Part shown: one piece after another, positions 8,764 through 18,228 of the stretch
Layout of the letters: each line of letters begins with the position of its first letter
Position numbering within the stretch: position 1 is the first letter of the stretch
From: Luteolibacter ambystomatis
GTDB taxonomy: Bacteria; Verrucomicrobiota; Verrucomicrobiia; Verrucomicrobiales; Akkermansiaceae
Direction: 5' to 3'
Assembly (NCBI RefSeq): GCF_018137965.1
Contig: NZ_CP073100.1
Coordinates: forward strand, 4,661,754 to 4,725,753
Length of the DNA: 64,000 nucleotides
Made by a program: the position numbers and the translations under genes
The notes under the pieces: generated by a model
Databases searched by the model: none
Seen by the model: the letters and a program-made list of their open reading frames with translations, nothing else
Told to the model about the DNA's origin: nothing

Positions 8764-9645
8764 ATGGCCGCCCCGCAAAACGTCATCGCTCTGGTCTATG
8801 ACTACGATCAGACCCTCAGCCCCCGCTACATGCAGGATGACGTGTTGTTTCCGGAGTTCGGCATCGATCCGGCGCAGTTCTGGAAAAAGTGCAACGCACT
8901 CGTCAGCGAGCAGAAGTGGGACGGCGAGCTGGCCTACATGAAGTGCCTCTTGGATTACCTCGGCATGGACAATGTCTCGAACGCGCGGCTTTCCGAGCTG
9001 GGCGCGGGCCTGCGCTTTTACCCGGGACTGCCGGAGGTGTTCACGGAATTGCCAAAGGCGGTCCTGACACCGGAGCACGAGCTGGCGGGCATCAAGATCG
9101 AGCACTACATCGTCTCCTCCGGCCTGAAGGCCCTGCTCGATGGCTCCCGCCTGGAGCCGTTCGTGAAATCGATTTTCGGCTGTGAATTCGGCGAGGACAG
9201 CGAGGGCCGCATCAGCTTCCCGAAACGCGCCATTTCCCACACCACCAAGACCCAGTTCCTCTTCCGCATCAACAAGGGCATGCTCCGCTACGACCAGGAT
9301 GTGAACGACCACATGCCCCATGACCAGCGGCCGATCCCTTTTGAAAACATGGTCTATGTCGGAGACGGTCCGACGGATGTGCCGTGCTTCACCGTGATGA
9401 ACAAGAATGGCGGAAATGCCATCGCCGTTTACAATCCGGAGGACGCCACAGGCCGCAGTTTCCGGAAGTGCTTCCAGCTTTCCACCCACGCCGGGCGGGT
9501 GAAGCACATCGCTCCGGCCGACTACCGCCAGGGCTCCCACCTGTGGCTGCTGCTTTCGGAAATGGTCCGGGAAATGGCGGACCGCATCCTCTACCGCCGG
9601 ATCGAGGAGCGGGAGAAGAGCACCGTGGCGGCGCCGACGTTCTGA
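8764..9645 (+). CDS. HAD-superfamily phosphatase
   Basis: The 293-residue protein carries HAD motif I as VYDYDQTLS (DxDxT, residues 12-16), motif II in [12 protein letters not shown] (Ser near residue 120) and motif IV in [13 protein letters not shown] (GDGxTD). The all-helical cap between motifs I and II is about 90 residues, as in class I (phosphoserine-phosphatase-like) enzymes. It should hydrolyse a small phosphate ester in the cytoplasm using Mg2+; the substrate is not evident. The neighbour downstream is a tiny membrane protein 12 bases away, so the two may be co-transcribed. Confidence 0.85.
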   Translation: MAAPQNVIALVYDYDQTLSPRYMQDDVLFPEFGIDPAQFWKKCNALVSEQKWDGELAYMKCLLDYLGMDNVSNARLSELGAGLRFYPGLPEVFTELPKAVLTPEHELAGIKIEHYIVSSGLKALLDGSRLEPFVKSIFGCEFGEDSEGRISFPKRAISHTTKTQFLFRINKGMLRYDQDVNDHMPHDQRPIPFENMVYVGDGPTDVPCFTVMNKNGGNAIAVYNPEDATGRSFRKCFQLSTHAGRVKHIAPADYRQGSHLWLLLSEMVREMADRILYRRIEEREKSTVAAPTF

Positions 9646-9657
9646 ACTTCCGGAATC

Positions 9658-9879
9658 ATGAAGGCTGTTTGGATTTTCGCAATCTTCTGGGTGGCTGCCC
9701 TTGGCTACTGGGTGTTCCGCTTTTTCTCCCAAGTCGACTATCTCACCACGGGATTTGCAGGGGGGCGCGTGCCGGACTCAGCCATTTCATTGAAGTTGCA
9801 ACTGCTGAGCGTGGTGTCCTTGAGCCTGTTGGTAGGATGCCTGATCGGGCGGAATACCGGCAGTCGTGGCCCGAAATAG
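9658..9879 (+). CDS. Small two-helix membrane protein
   Basis: A 73-residue protein with a hydrophobic N-terminal helix (residues 3-22) and a second helix (residues 45-64) separated by a polar loop, ending in a basic tail. No family is recognised. Its ATG is 12 bases after the HAD phosphatase stop, which favours co-transcription. Confidence 0.6.
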   Translation: MKAVWIFAIFWVAALGYWVFRFFSQVDYLTTGFAGGRVPDSAISLKLQLLSVVSLSLLVGCLIGRNTGSRGPK

Positions 9880-10016
9880 AGCCAGCGACGGGTTGTTAGG
9901 CCTTGGTGACGAACGGATGATTGACGGCGGGACATCCGCGGGAAAGATGGCCTGAACCGGCCCGCGCGACGCAAAGGCGGCCGATTTTCATCCATCCCAT
10001 TACCGAGAATTTCCAC

Positions 10017-11420
10017 GTGTCCGAAAAGAAACGATTCCACTTCACCGGCGTCTGCGGCACCGCCATGGGCGCGGTCGCCGCCGCCATGAAACAGCGCGGC
10101 TACACCATCACCGGCTCGGACACGAATGTCTATCCGCCGATGTCCGACTTCCTCCGGAACCAGGGCATCACCATCACCGAGGGCTACCGCTCGGAAAACC
10201 TCCCCGCCGATGCCGACGTGATCGTGATCGGCAACGCGATCTCCCGCGGCAATCCGGAGGCCGAGGCCGCGCTCGACCGCAAGCTGCTCTACATGTCCCT
10301 TCCGGAGGTGCTGAAGGAGTACTTCCTGCGCGGAAAGCGGAACTTCGTCGTCTCCGGCACCCACGGCAAGACCACCACCACCTCGATGCTGGCCTGGCTG
10401 CTGCGGAACGCGGGCCGTGATCCGGGATTCCTTATCGGCGGCCTGCCGAAGAACCTCGGCCAGGGCGCCTACTTCACTTCCTCCGAGTTCAACGTGCTCG
10501 AAGGCGACGAATACGACACGGCCTTCTTCGACAAGCGTTCGAAGTTCCTCCACTACCTGCCGGAATGCGTGGTGGTGAACAACATCGAGTTCGACCACGC
10601 TGACATCTACAACTCGATCGAGGAGATCAAGCTGACCTTCAAGCGCCTGCTCAACGTGGTGCCCCGCACCGGCGTGGCCTTCGTGAATGGCGATGAGGCG
10701 AACTGCCTGGAGGTCGCAGCCAACGCGCCCTGTCCGGTGAAGACCGTTGGTTTCGGCGCATCCTGCGATCACCAGATCCTCGAGGTTTCCTACGATAGGG
10801 ATGGTAGTTCGTTCACGCTCGATGGCGAACGCTACACGATCCAGATGACCGGCGAGTTCAATGTCCGCAATGCGGCCATGGCAACGGTGTCCGGTCAGTT
10901 CGCCGGTCTCACCATCGCCGAGATCCGCGCGGGCCTCGCGTCCTTCGAAGGCGTGGCCCGCCGTCAGGAAGTCCGTGGCGAGGTCAATGGAGTGCGCGTG
11001 ATCGATGATTTCGCCCACCACCCGACGGCAATCAAGCTGGCTGTGCAGAGCCTGCGCCAGCGCTACAATGGCGGCGGCCGCCTGTGGGTGCTTTTCGAAC
11101 CGCGCTCGAACACCACGCGGCGTGCTGTGTTCCAAAACGAACTCGCCGAAGCACTCGCGTTGCCGGACTTCGCGGTCGTGGCGGCGGTGCCGGATCTTCA
11201 TAAGGTGCCGGAAAACGACCGCCTCGATCCGGACAAGCTCGCTGCCGACATCGGTCGTCATGGCGGCCATGGCCGTTATGTGCAGACGGTGGATGAGATC
11301 GTCTCCATCGTCGCGGCGGAAGCCCGTCCGGGTGACACCGTGGCCGTGCTCAGCAACGGCGGCTTTGGCGGCATCCATGGCAAGCTGCTGGAGTCGCTCA
11401 AGGAAGGCGCTCCGGTCTGA
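10017..11420 (+). CDS. mpl: UDP-N-acetylmuramate:L-Ala-gamma-D-Glu-meso-DAP ligase
   Basis: Mpl recycles murein tripeptide by joining it to UDP-MurNAc. The protein of 467 residues shows the Mur-ligase order: an N-terminal Rossmann-like domain (FHFTGVCGTAMGAVAAAMK, matching Mpl rather than MurC), the ATP loop SGTHGKTTTTSMLAWLL (about residues 115-130), the central EGDEYDTAFFDKRSKF motif, and a C-terminal domain with IDDFAHHPTAIK. I choose a GTG at 10017 because homology begins there; the open frame extends to 9921 but that extension has no Mur-like content. It shows that the organism makes and recycles meso-DAP peptidoglycan. Convergent with the next gene. Confidence 0.92.
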   Translation: MSEKKRFHFTGVCGTAMGAVAAAMKQRGYTITGSDTNVYPPMSDFLRNQGITITEGYRSENLPADADVIVIGNAISRGNPEAEAALDRKLLYMSLPEVLKEYFLRGKRNFVVSGTHGKTTTTSMLAWLLRNAGRDPGFLIGGLPKNLGQGAYFTSSEFNVLEGDEYDTAFFDKRSKFLHYLPECVVVNNIEFDHADIYNSIEEIKLTFKRLLNVVPRTGVAFVNGDEANCLEVAANAPCPVKTVGFGASCDHQILEVSYDRDGSSFTLDGERYTIQMTGEFNVRNAAMATVSGQFAGLTIAEIRAGLASFEGVARRQEVRGEVNGVRVIDDFAHHPTAIKLAVQSLRQRYNGGGRLWVLFEPRSNTTRRAVFQNELAEALALPDFAVVAAVPDLHKVPENDRLDPDKLAADIGRHGGHGRYVQTVDEIVSIVAAEARPGDTVAVLSNGGFGGIHGKLLESLKEGAPV

Positions 11421-11432
11421 GGAGCGCGCTGC

Positions 11433-11984
11433 TTATTTCTTCCGCTTCGTGCCGCGCTGGCGTGCGCCGAATTTCACCTTCTTCGGATCGAAGGGGATCG
11501 GATCGTAGCCGGGGTTCATCCACTCGATGTCTCCGGCCAGCGCCTGCATGAAGGCGAAGGCACCGCCGAAATCCTCCGGCGGGCACGCGCGGTCGCCGCC
11601 GATCATTTCCGGTCCGCCTGCTTCACCCTCGATCTTCTTCTCGAAGACCACCTCGTGGATCCATTCGTCCGCGAAGTCATAGCGGTAGAGGATGCGCACC
11701 GGCGGCCGCTGGCGGCCGATGAACTGCTTGATGGTGATGCCGAGTTCGTCCTGGAACTCACCGGGAACCAGCTCCTGCAGGCCGACCGGACCGATCACAT
11801 CGACAAGGCGCTTGCCCTTGCCGTGGCGGAACTCGTGCGGGTGCTTCGCCTCCCAGCCCATCGCGTCCTGGATCGCCTCGTGGAGATCGCGGAAAGTCGC
11901 ATCTTCCGAGATCGAGAAGCTCCGCCAGATCTGCGGGGTGATCTGATAGAGGAAGACCTTGATGACGTATCGCGCGGCACTCAC
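11433..11984 (-). CDS. Plasmid pRiA4b ORF-3-like family protein
   Basis: The 183-residue protein matches the pRiA4b ORF-3 family by its landmarks: VIKVFLYQITPQIWRSFSIS at the N terminus, the central ATFRDLHEAIQDAMGWEAKHPHEF segment, then YRYDFADEWIHEVVFEK and a C-terminal CPPEDFGG motif. The family is widespread and has no firm function. It ends with a basic Lys/Arg tail (GTKRKK). It is convergent with mpl and 12 bases from its stop. Confidence 0.85.
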   Translation of the reverse strand: MSAARYVIKVFLYQITPQIWRSFSISEDATFRDLHEAIQDAMGWEAKHPHEFRHGKGKRLVDVIGPVGLQELVPGEFQDELGITIKQFIGRQRPPVRILYRYDFADEWIHEVVFEKKIEGEAGGPEMIGGDRACPPEDFGGAFAFMQALAGDIEWMNPGYDPIPFDPKKVKFGARQRGTKRKK

Positions 11985-12058
11985 GGCGGAAGCCTACCGG
12001 ATTTGAAGTGCGTTCTGCAAGTCCGCGGGACCTACGTGATTTTCCGGCGCGAAAGATA

Positions 12059-12691
12059 TTATCGCGCTTGTTTCAACAACGGCCTCGCGCCCAGCCACAA
12101 CAGCACTGGAATCACCAGACTGAGAACCATCGCCCAGCCGGGAGCTTGTTGGCCCGCCGCTCCGATTCCGGCGAAGATCAATCCCGTCGGCACGCTGCCA
12201 CAGGCCACCGCGACCACGAACCGCCCGAACGGCATTCGTACGACGCCCGCCGTACATGACAGCGCCTCCGGCAGCACCGGCAGCGCCCGCGAAAGCGCGA
12301 TCATCCACCCGCCTCCGCCGCTGAAGAGCCTCCGGCTTCTCTCGAAATCCCCCTCACCAATCCACCGCCGCGCGACTTTCTCCGGCATCAAGCGCCCGAC
12401 GCCATAGCCCGCGATGCCCGCACCCACCGATCCCGCCACCGCGAACAAACCACCCGCCACCACGCCATACACATACCCGAGCGCGGACATCACCACGGTC
12501 CCGGGAACCGGCAGCAGCAGATCGGACACCAGCAAGCCCGCGCCTGCCAGACCGCCCCAACCGGGCCGCGCCCGCAACCATGCCACCGTGGCGTCAAAAC
12601 CGAATGTTTCCTCAAACCTGCCGCCCCACAACAACCACACCCCGATCACCAGCGCGGCGAAGACCAGGAATACGATCACGATCCGGTTCAT
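12059..12691 (-). CDS. VTT (DedA/TVP38-like) membrane protein
   Basis: The 210-residue protein has about six hydrophobic helices. The central part carries the VTT/SNARE-associated signature: a GLLVSDLLLPVPGTVVMSALGYVYG re-entrant segment, then GAGIAGYGVGRLM and the R-x3-LPVLPEALSCTAGVVRMPFGRF stretch. Members such as TVP38/TMEM64 and DedA proteins are inner-membrane proteins linked to lipid flipping and membrane homeostasis. It is divergent from fdhD with 60 bases between starts. Confidence 0.85.
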   Translation of the reverse strand: MNRIVIVFLVFAALVIGVWLLWGGRFEETFGFDATVAWLRARPGWGGLAGAGLLVSDLLLPVPGTVVMSALGYVYGVVAGGLFAVAGSVGAGIAGYGVGRLMPEKVARRWIGEGDFERSRRLFSGGGGWMIALSRALPVLPEALSCTAGVVRMPFGRFVVAVACGSVPTGLIFAGIGAAGQQAPGWAMVLSLVIPVLLWLGARPLLKQAR

Positions 12692-12751
12692 CGCGGAAGA
12701 GTCGTTCGGAGAAGGCTTGGCACGGCCCGATCCCTAGCCGCAAATCCCTCC

Positions 12752-13522
12752 ATGGACAAGGAAGTGATCGTGCGGCACCCGGATGGCGGGGAGGCACCCG
12801 ACCGCGTGGCGGTGGAGGAGCCGCTGCAGATCACCGTCGATGGCCATCCGGTGGCCGTGCTGATGCGCACTCCCGGCGACGATGCGGATCTGGTCCGCGG
12901 CTTTCTCCGGACTGAGGGCGTCCTCCGCCACGGCGAGGAAATGCGGGCGCTCGATCTGGAGGCCCGTCCGAACCACGCCCACGTCTTTCTTCGCGATGAC
13001 ACCGAGTGGGACGTCACCAAGCTCTCGCGGAACCTCTTCAGCGCCTCCTCCTGCGGGATCTGCGGAAAGGCCACCATCGAGGCGGTGATGGGCGAAAGCC
13101 CGCCGTTGCCCGAGGGACCAATCATTCCCCGCGCATCGCTGTTGGCGGCTCCGGAGCGGATGCTGGAGCGGCAATCGGTTTTCGCCCGCACCGGCGGTCT
13201 GCACGCCTGCGCGTGGTTCACGGCGGAGGGGGAGCTCGGGCTGATCCGGGAGGACGTGGGCCGCCACAATGCCATGGACAAGGTGATCGGCGCGGGGATC
13301 GCGGCCGGATTACCGCTGGCGGAGGGCTTTCTGATGGTTTCCGGGCGGTTGTCCTTCGAGCTGGTCCAAAAGGCGCTCGCGGCCCGGGTGGGGGTGGTGG
13401 CCGCCGTTTCCGCCCCGTCCTCGCTGGCGGTGGAGTTTGCGGAGCGGGCGAACCAGACGCTGGTCGGATTCCTGCGCCCGCCGCGCTTCAATCTCTACAC
13501 CCACCCGCTCCGGATCGGGTGA
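12752..13522 (+). CDS. fdhD: FdhD sulfurtransferase for formate dehydrogenase
   Basis: FdhD transfers sulfur from IscS to the molybdenum cofactor of formate dehydrogenase. The 256-residue protein has the family core: EPLQITVDGHPVAVLMRTPGDDADLVRGFL at the N terminus, the catalytic pair in SSCGICGK (CxxC, residues 105-108), and GGLHACAWF followed by REDVGRHNAMDKVIG. No formate dehydrogenase or molybdopterin gene is present in the window, so its partner must be encoded elsewhere or the protein serves another molybdoenzyme. Confidence 0.92.
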   Translation: MDKEVIVRHPDGGEAPDRVAVEEPLQITVDGHPVAVLMRTPGDDADLVRGFLRTEGVLRHGEEMRALDLEARPNHAHVFLRDDTEWDVTKLSRNLFSASSCGICGKATIEAVMGESPPLPEGPIIPRASLLAAPERMLERQSVFARTGGLHACAWFTAEGELGLIREDVGRHNAMDKVIGAGIAAGLPLAEGFLMVSGRLSFELVQKALAARVGVVAAVSAPSSLAVEFAERANQTLVGFLRPPRFNLYTHPLRIG

Positions 13523-13606
13523 AAGGACGGCTTCTAACGCCTGGTTTTGCGGATTGATCGCCCGCGGCGCGGCGGCTAGCGTCCGCGCCCCAGCCCCTCT
13601 CACGCG

Positions 13607-14977
13607 ATGCCAAAGGTCCACATCCGCACGTACGGTTGCCAGATGAACGAGCGCGACTCGGAACAAGTCGCGCGCATGTTCAGCGAAGGCGGCTACACCG
13701 TCACCGCCGACGAAGCGGATGCCGATGCCATCCTCATCAACACCTGCTCGGTCCGCGACCAGGCGGAGCAGAAGGCGCTCGGCAAGATGGGCCTGATGGG
13801 CGCGCACCGTCGCAAGAAGCCGCACGTCGTCTATGGCTTCATGGGTTGCATGGCGCAGTCCCGCGGCGAGGAACTGTTCGAGCGCGTGCCGCACCTCGAT
13901 GTCGTCGTCGGCACCCAGAAGTATCACAAGGTCTTCGAATACGTGGACGCCATCCTCCAGCGCCGTCTGGAGACCCGCATGGACGATCCCGCGTGGTCGC
14001 TCATTGGCACCAATGTCTGCGATACCGCCGAGGAGGAAGGCTCCCAGAACGCCATCCGCGATCACGTCCCGAAGGAGCTCCAGGCCACCGCCTTCGTCTC
14101 CATCATGCAGGGCTGCAACATGCGCTGCTCCTTCTGCATCGTTCCGGACACCCGCGGCAAGGAACGCGGCCGCCCGATCCAGGACATCGTGGAGGAAGTG
14201 AAACGCCTCGCCGACCGCGGCATGCGCGAGATCACCCTGCTCGGCCAGATCGTGAACCTCTACGGCCGCACCGAGTTCCCGAAGGTCGGTGGCAAGAGCC
14301 CGTTCGTACAGCTTCTGGAAGCCGTGCACGAGGTGCCGGGCATCGAGCGCATCCGCTTCACCTCGCCGCACCCCATCGGCTACCGCGACGATCTCGTCGC
14401 CGCCTTCACCTACCTGCCGAAGCTCTGTTCGCACATCCACTTCCCGATGCAGAGCGGCTCCGACCGCATCCTGAAACTGATGCGCCGGCCGTACAAGAAC
14501 GAGAAGTTCGTCGAGATCTGCGAGAAGATGAAGGCCGCCCGCCCCGGCATCGCCATCACCACCGACATCATCGTCGGCTTCCCCGGCGAGACCGAGGAAG
14601 ACTTCCAGGCCACGGTCGATACCGTGAAGCGCCTCGAATTCGACAATGCCTTCGTCTTCCGCTACTCGAAGCGCAAGGACACACCCGCCGCCATCATGGA
14701 CGGCCAGCTCGAGGAAAAGGTGAAGGAAGAGCGCAACCAGCGCCTACTGGATGTCGTCAACGAGTTCGCCCGAGCCAAGAACGATGCCCTCGTCGGCACC
14801 GTCCAGCAGGTCCTCTGCGAGGGCATCTCCAAGCACAACAAGGAGCGCCTCCACGGTCGCACCAGCCACAACAAGATCCTCATCTTCGAAGGCGACCCCC
14901 ACAAGCTCACCGGCCAGCTCCTCGACATCCAAGTCGAGGAAAGCACGGGCTTCACGCTGTATGGTACGGTGATTTAA
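13607..14977 (+). CDS. miaB: tRNA-2-methylthio-N6-dimethylallyladenosine synthase
   Basis: MiaB is a radical-SAM methylthiotransferase acting on i6A37 of tRNAs. The 456 residues contain the N-terminal UPF0004 domain with the cysteines of the auxiliary cluster (RTYGCQMNERDS, INTCSVRDQAEQKALG, GFMGCMAQ), the radical-SAM motif CNMRCSFC (about residues 170-177) and a C-terminal TRAM domain (residues 385-450) for tRNA binding. Length is typical. The gene is convergent with hsdR and separated by 18 bases, marking the left edge of the restriction island. Confidence 0.95.
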   Translation: MPKVHIRTYGCQMNERDSEQVARMFSEGGYTVTADEADADAILINTCSVRDQAEQKALGKMGLMGAHRRKKPHVVYGFMGCMAQSRGEELFERVPHLDVVVGTQKYHKVFEYVDAILQRRLETRMDDPAWSLIGTNVCDTAEEEGSQNAIRDHVPKELQATAFVSIMQGCNMRCSFCIVPDTRGKERGRPIQDIVEEVKRLADRGMREITLLGQIVNLYGRTEFPKVGGKSPFVQLLEAVHEVPGIERIRFTSPHPIGYRDDLVAAFTYLPKLCSHIHFPMQSGSDRILKLMRRPYKNEKFVEICEKMKAARPGIAITTDIIVGFPGETEEDFQATVDTVKRLEFDNAFVFRYSKRKDTPAAIMDGQLEEKVKEERNQRLLDVVNEFARAKNDALVGTVQQVLCEGISKHNKERLHGRTSHNKILIFEGDPHKLTGQLLDIQVEESTGFTLYGTVI

Positions 14978-14995
14978 ATAATTCGGTCTCGTTTC

Positions 14996-17900
14996 TCAGT
15001 TGCCCGTCCAATCATCCGCCAGTGCCTCGGCCTGTTTAAGAACAAGCGCAATCGCCTCCTCACACCCTTCCGGTGGATACTTGTACTTCCTTAGTAGCTG
15101 CCTGATAAGAATCCGCATCTTCGCCCGCACGCTGTCCCGGAACTGCCAGTCCACCGTCGTGCTGTTCCGCAGCTTCTCCGTCAGTTCGCTGGCCAGCTTC
15201 TTCAAGGTCGCGTCGCCCATGCTCAGCAGCACCTCCGGACGATCTGCCAGCGCATCGTAAAACGCCTCCTCATCGGAATTCAGGCCCAACTCCTCGTGGC
15301 GCAGCATCGCCTCCTGCATGTCCTTCGCCATCTGGATCATCTCCTCGATCACCTGCGAGCTCTCGATCATCCGGTTGTGATACTTCCGCAGCGCCTCGAT
15401 CAGGCGGTCGCTATACTTCTTTTCCTGCACCAGGTTCGTCCGCGTCTGTGCCTTGATCTTTCCTTGCAACAAGCGCTCCAACAGTTCCACCGCCAGGTTC
15501 TTCTTCTCCATCCGCCGCACGTCTTCCAGAAATGCGTCGGATAGCAGCCCGATGTTCGGCCGCTCCAGTCCGGCCATCTTGAAAATGTCCTGCACATCTT
15601 CCGCCTGCACTGCGTTGTCTAGGATCTGCTTCAGTGCGCTGTGCTTTTGGTCCGCGCCACGCTTCTTGTTCACGCCGTCGAATTTCCGCAGCACCGCGCT
15701 GATGGCGGATAGAAACGCCAGCTCCTTCTTGAGATCCTTGGCCCCGTCCAGCGTCGAGCACAGCGAATAAGCCACGTTCGCCGCCGCCATCGCATCGAGG
15801 AACCGCTTCTTGCCGTTGATCTCGTTCTTGTCGCCCAGGCCGAGGATGTGGTTCGCCGCCGCCGGCAGCAGCGCCAGCACCTCCGCCGGTGTCCCTTCGA
15901 ACTTGCTGTAGTCGAAGCCATGGAAGAGCCCGCGCAACACATCCAGCTTTTCCAACAGGACCTCCAGCGCCTTCTCCGCCCTCAAGGTCGGCGTGCCCTT
16001 GCCCTTCGCATCGGTGTAGGTCTTCAGCGCGTTCTTCAGCTCCGCCGCGATCCCGATGTAATCCACCACCAGCCCGCCTTCCTTACCGGCGAACACCCGG
16101 TTCACCCGCGCGATCGCCTGCATCAGGTTGTGGCCCGCCATCGGCTTGTCCACATACATCGTGTGGCAGCACGGCGCGTCGAATCCCGTCAGCCACATGT
16201 CCCGCACGATCACGAGCTTCAGCGGATCCTTCGCATCCTTGAACCGCTTCGCCAGCCGCTTCTTCTGGCCCTTGCTGTACACATGATCCTGCAAGCCCGG
16301 CCTGTCCGAGGCCGTGCCTGTCATCACGATCCGGATCGCGCCATCCTCGGGATTCCAGCCGATGTCCTTGCCGTCCTTCGTCAGCTTCGTGCCCGCCCAC
16401 TCCGGGCGCAGCCGGATGATCTCATCGAAGAGGCTCACGCAAATGTCCCGGCTCATCGCCACCACCATCGCCTTGCCTTCCAGCACGCTCGTCCGTGTCT
16501 CGTAGTGCTCCACCAGATCCGCGGCGATCTCCTCCACGCGTTCCTTCGCGCCCACCAGCTTCGCCAGCTCCGCCCACTTGCCCTTGGTGCTCTCCCTCGC
16601 GGAAACATCCTCCTCGTCCTCGATCACCTCCTCCACGTCCTGGTTCAGCCGGTCGATCTCCTCCCGGTTGATGTCCAGCTTCGCCAGGCGGCTTTCGTAA
16701 TAGATCGGCACCGTCGCCTTGTCCTCCTTCGCGTCCTCGATGTCGTAGATCGACACGTAACCGCCGAAGGTCTCCTGCGTGTTCGCATCCGCCTTCTCGA
16801 TCGGCGTACCGGTGAAGCCGATGAACGACGCACCCGGCAGCGCATCCCGCATGTGCTTCGCATAGCCGTAAACGTACTTCCCCGTCCTGGTGTCCAGCCG
16901 GCCCTTCGTCCCGTACTGCGAGCGATGCGCCTCATCCGAGATCACCACCACGTTCGTCCGCTCGCACAGCACCGGATGATCCTCCTCCGCGCCTTCCAGC
17001 GAAAACTTCTGGATCGTCGTGAAAATAATTCCGCCGGACTTCCGGGAGGCCAGCATCTCGCGGAGCTGCTCGCGGCTCTCCGCCTGCTCCGGCGTCTGCT
17101 TCAGCAAATCCTTAGCGCTGCAAAACTGCTGGTATAGCTGGCCATCCAGATCATTGCGATCCGTCACCACCACCAGCGTCGGGTTGTTCATCTCCGGCTG
17201 TTGCAGCAGCTTCCCGGCGTAGCAGCACATCGAGATGCTCTTGCCGCTCCCCTGCGTGTGCCAGAAGACGCCCGCCTTCTTCGATCCCGGCACCACCTCC
17301 TTACCATAGGGCATTCGATCCTCCTTTAACTTCGTGCCATCTTCTCCGGCCGCGGCGATCAGAGTCACCCGCACCGCCTCGCGCACCCCATGGAACTGGT
17401 GATAGCCCGCGATCTTCTTGATCAACCCGCCTCCGTCCTGCTCGAAGAGAATGAAATACCGTATGTAGTCCAGAAACAGATCCGGTTGGAAAAACCCGCG
17501 CACCATCTTCTCCAGCTCGAATTCCACCTGTGGTCGGTCGTTTTGGTTTAGGATCGTCCGCCATGGCATGAACCACTCCTTGCTCGCCGTCAGCGATCCC
17601 AGCCGCGCGTTCATCCCGTCGCTCACCACCAGCGCCTCGTTGAACACCAGCAGATCGGAAATCTCCGCCTGATAGGTCTGGAGTTGGTCGAATGCCTTCC
17701 ACACGTCCGCCTGCTGGTCCGCCGGATTCTTCAGCTCGATCAATCCCAGCGGCAGCCCGTTCACGAAGCACACCAGATCCGGCCGCCTCGGCTTCTTCGT
17801 CCCCGTGATCGTGAACTGGTTCACCACCAGGAAATCATTCGCCTTCGCCCGGGTGAAATCGACCAACTGCGCATGATCCGCCTCCTTCTCTCCCTGCGCG

Positions 17901-18202
17901 TTGGTGAACTCCACCAGCACCCCGTCCATCAGGTAGCGGTGAAAGGTCCGGTTGTTCTGCACCAGCGACGGATGCTCCGGCTTCGTCACCACATGCACCA
18001 CCTCTTCCACCGCGGATTCCGGCAGCTTCGGGTTCAAGCGCCTTACCGCCTCCGCCAAGCACCCCTTCAAGACCACCGCCCGGAAATCCTCTCGCTCCGC
18101 AGCCACGCCTTCCGGCGCGATCACCGCGCCGTGGACGCAAGTCCACCCGGTGTCCTTGAACCACTGGATGGCAAGCTGTTCGAGTTGGCCTTCGGTGATC
18201 AT
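14996..18202 (-). CDS. hsdR: Type I restriction enzyme R subunit, apparently intact
   Basis: The 1068-residue protein has the HsdR order: an N-terminal PD-(D/E)xK nuclease (RPDLVCFVNGLPLGLIELK, Asp142 and E156-x-K158), a Walker A loop TQGSGKS (about residue 316), DEAH box SDEAHRSQ (about 423), FTGTP, the helicase C-terminal block with DMWLTGFDAP and QAIARVNRVF, and a helical C-terminal region for contact with HsdM. It is an ATP-driven translocase/nuclease that cuts away from the recognition site. Codon and base use are GC-rich like the chromosome, unlike the three reading frames just upstream. It is the last gene of the operon, 26 bases after the HNH gene. Confidence 0.95.
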   Translation of the reverse strand: MITEGQLEQLAIQWFKDTGWTCVHGAVIAPEGVAAEREDFRAVVLKGCLAEAVRRLNPKLPESAVEEVVHVVTKPEHPSLVQNNRTFHRYLMDGVLVEFTNAQGEKEADHAQLVDFTRAKANDFLVVNQFTITGTKKPRRPDLVCFVNGLPLGLIELKNPADQQADVWKAFDQLQTYQAEISDLLVFNEALVVSDGMNARLGSLTASKEWFMPWRTILNQNDRPQVEFELEKMVRGFFQPDLFLDYIRYFILFEQDGGGLIKKIAGYHQFHGVREAVRVTLIAAAGEDGTKLKEDRMPYGKEVVPGSKKAGVFWHTQGSGKSISMCCYAGKLLQQPEMNNPTLVVVTDRNDLDGQLYQQFCSAKDLLKQTPEQAESREQLREMLASRKSGGIIFTTIQKFSLEGAEEDHPVLCERTNVVVISDEAHRSQYGTKGRLDTRTGKYVYGYAKHMRDALPGASFIGFTGTPIEKADANTQETFGGYVSIYDIEDAKEDKATVPIYYESRLAKLDINREEIDRLNQDVEEVIEDEEDVSARESTKGKWAELAKLVGAKERVEEIAADLVEHYETRTSVLEGKAMVVAMSRDICVSLFDEIIRLRPEWAGTKLTKDGKDIGWNPEDGAIRIVMTGTASDRPGLQDHVYSKGQKKRLAKRFKDAKDPLKLVIVRDMWLTGFDAPCCHTMYVDKPMAGHNLMQAIARVNRVFAGKEGGLVVDYIGIAAELKNALKTYTDAKGKGTPTLRAEKALEVLLEKLDVLRGLFHGFDYSKFEGTPAEVLALLPAAANHILGLGDKNEINGKKRFLDAMAAANVAYSLCSTLDGAKDLKKELAFLSAISAVLRKFDGVNKKRGADQKHSALKQILDNAVQAEDVQDIFKMAGLERPNIGLLSDAFLEDVRRMEKKNLAVELLERLLQGKIKAQTRTNLVQEKKYSDRLIEALRKYHNRMIESSQVIEEMIQMAKDMQEAMLRHEELGLNSDEEAFYDALADRPEVLLSMGDATLKKLASELTEKLRNSTTVDWQFRDSVRAKMRILIRQLLRKYKYPPEGCEEAIALVLKQAEALADDWTGN

Positions 18203-18228
18203 ATTATTATATCAGACAGCGGCTGCAA

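Noticed and set aside
9738..11378. 546-codon open frame opposite mpl
   Set aside because: Antisense shadow; low-complexity His/Gly/Glu/Val composition and no recognisable motif, while Mpl motifs are complete on the plus strand.
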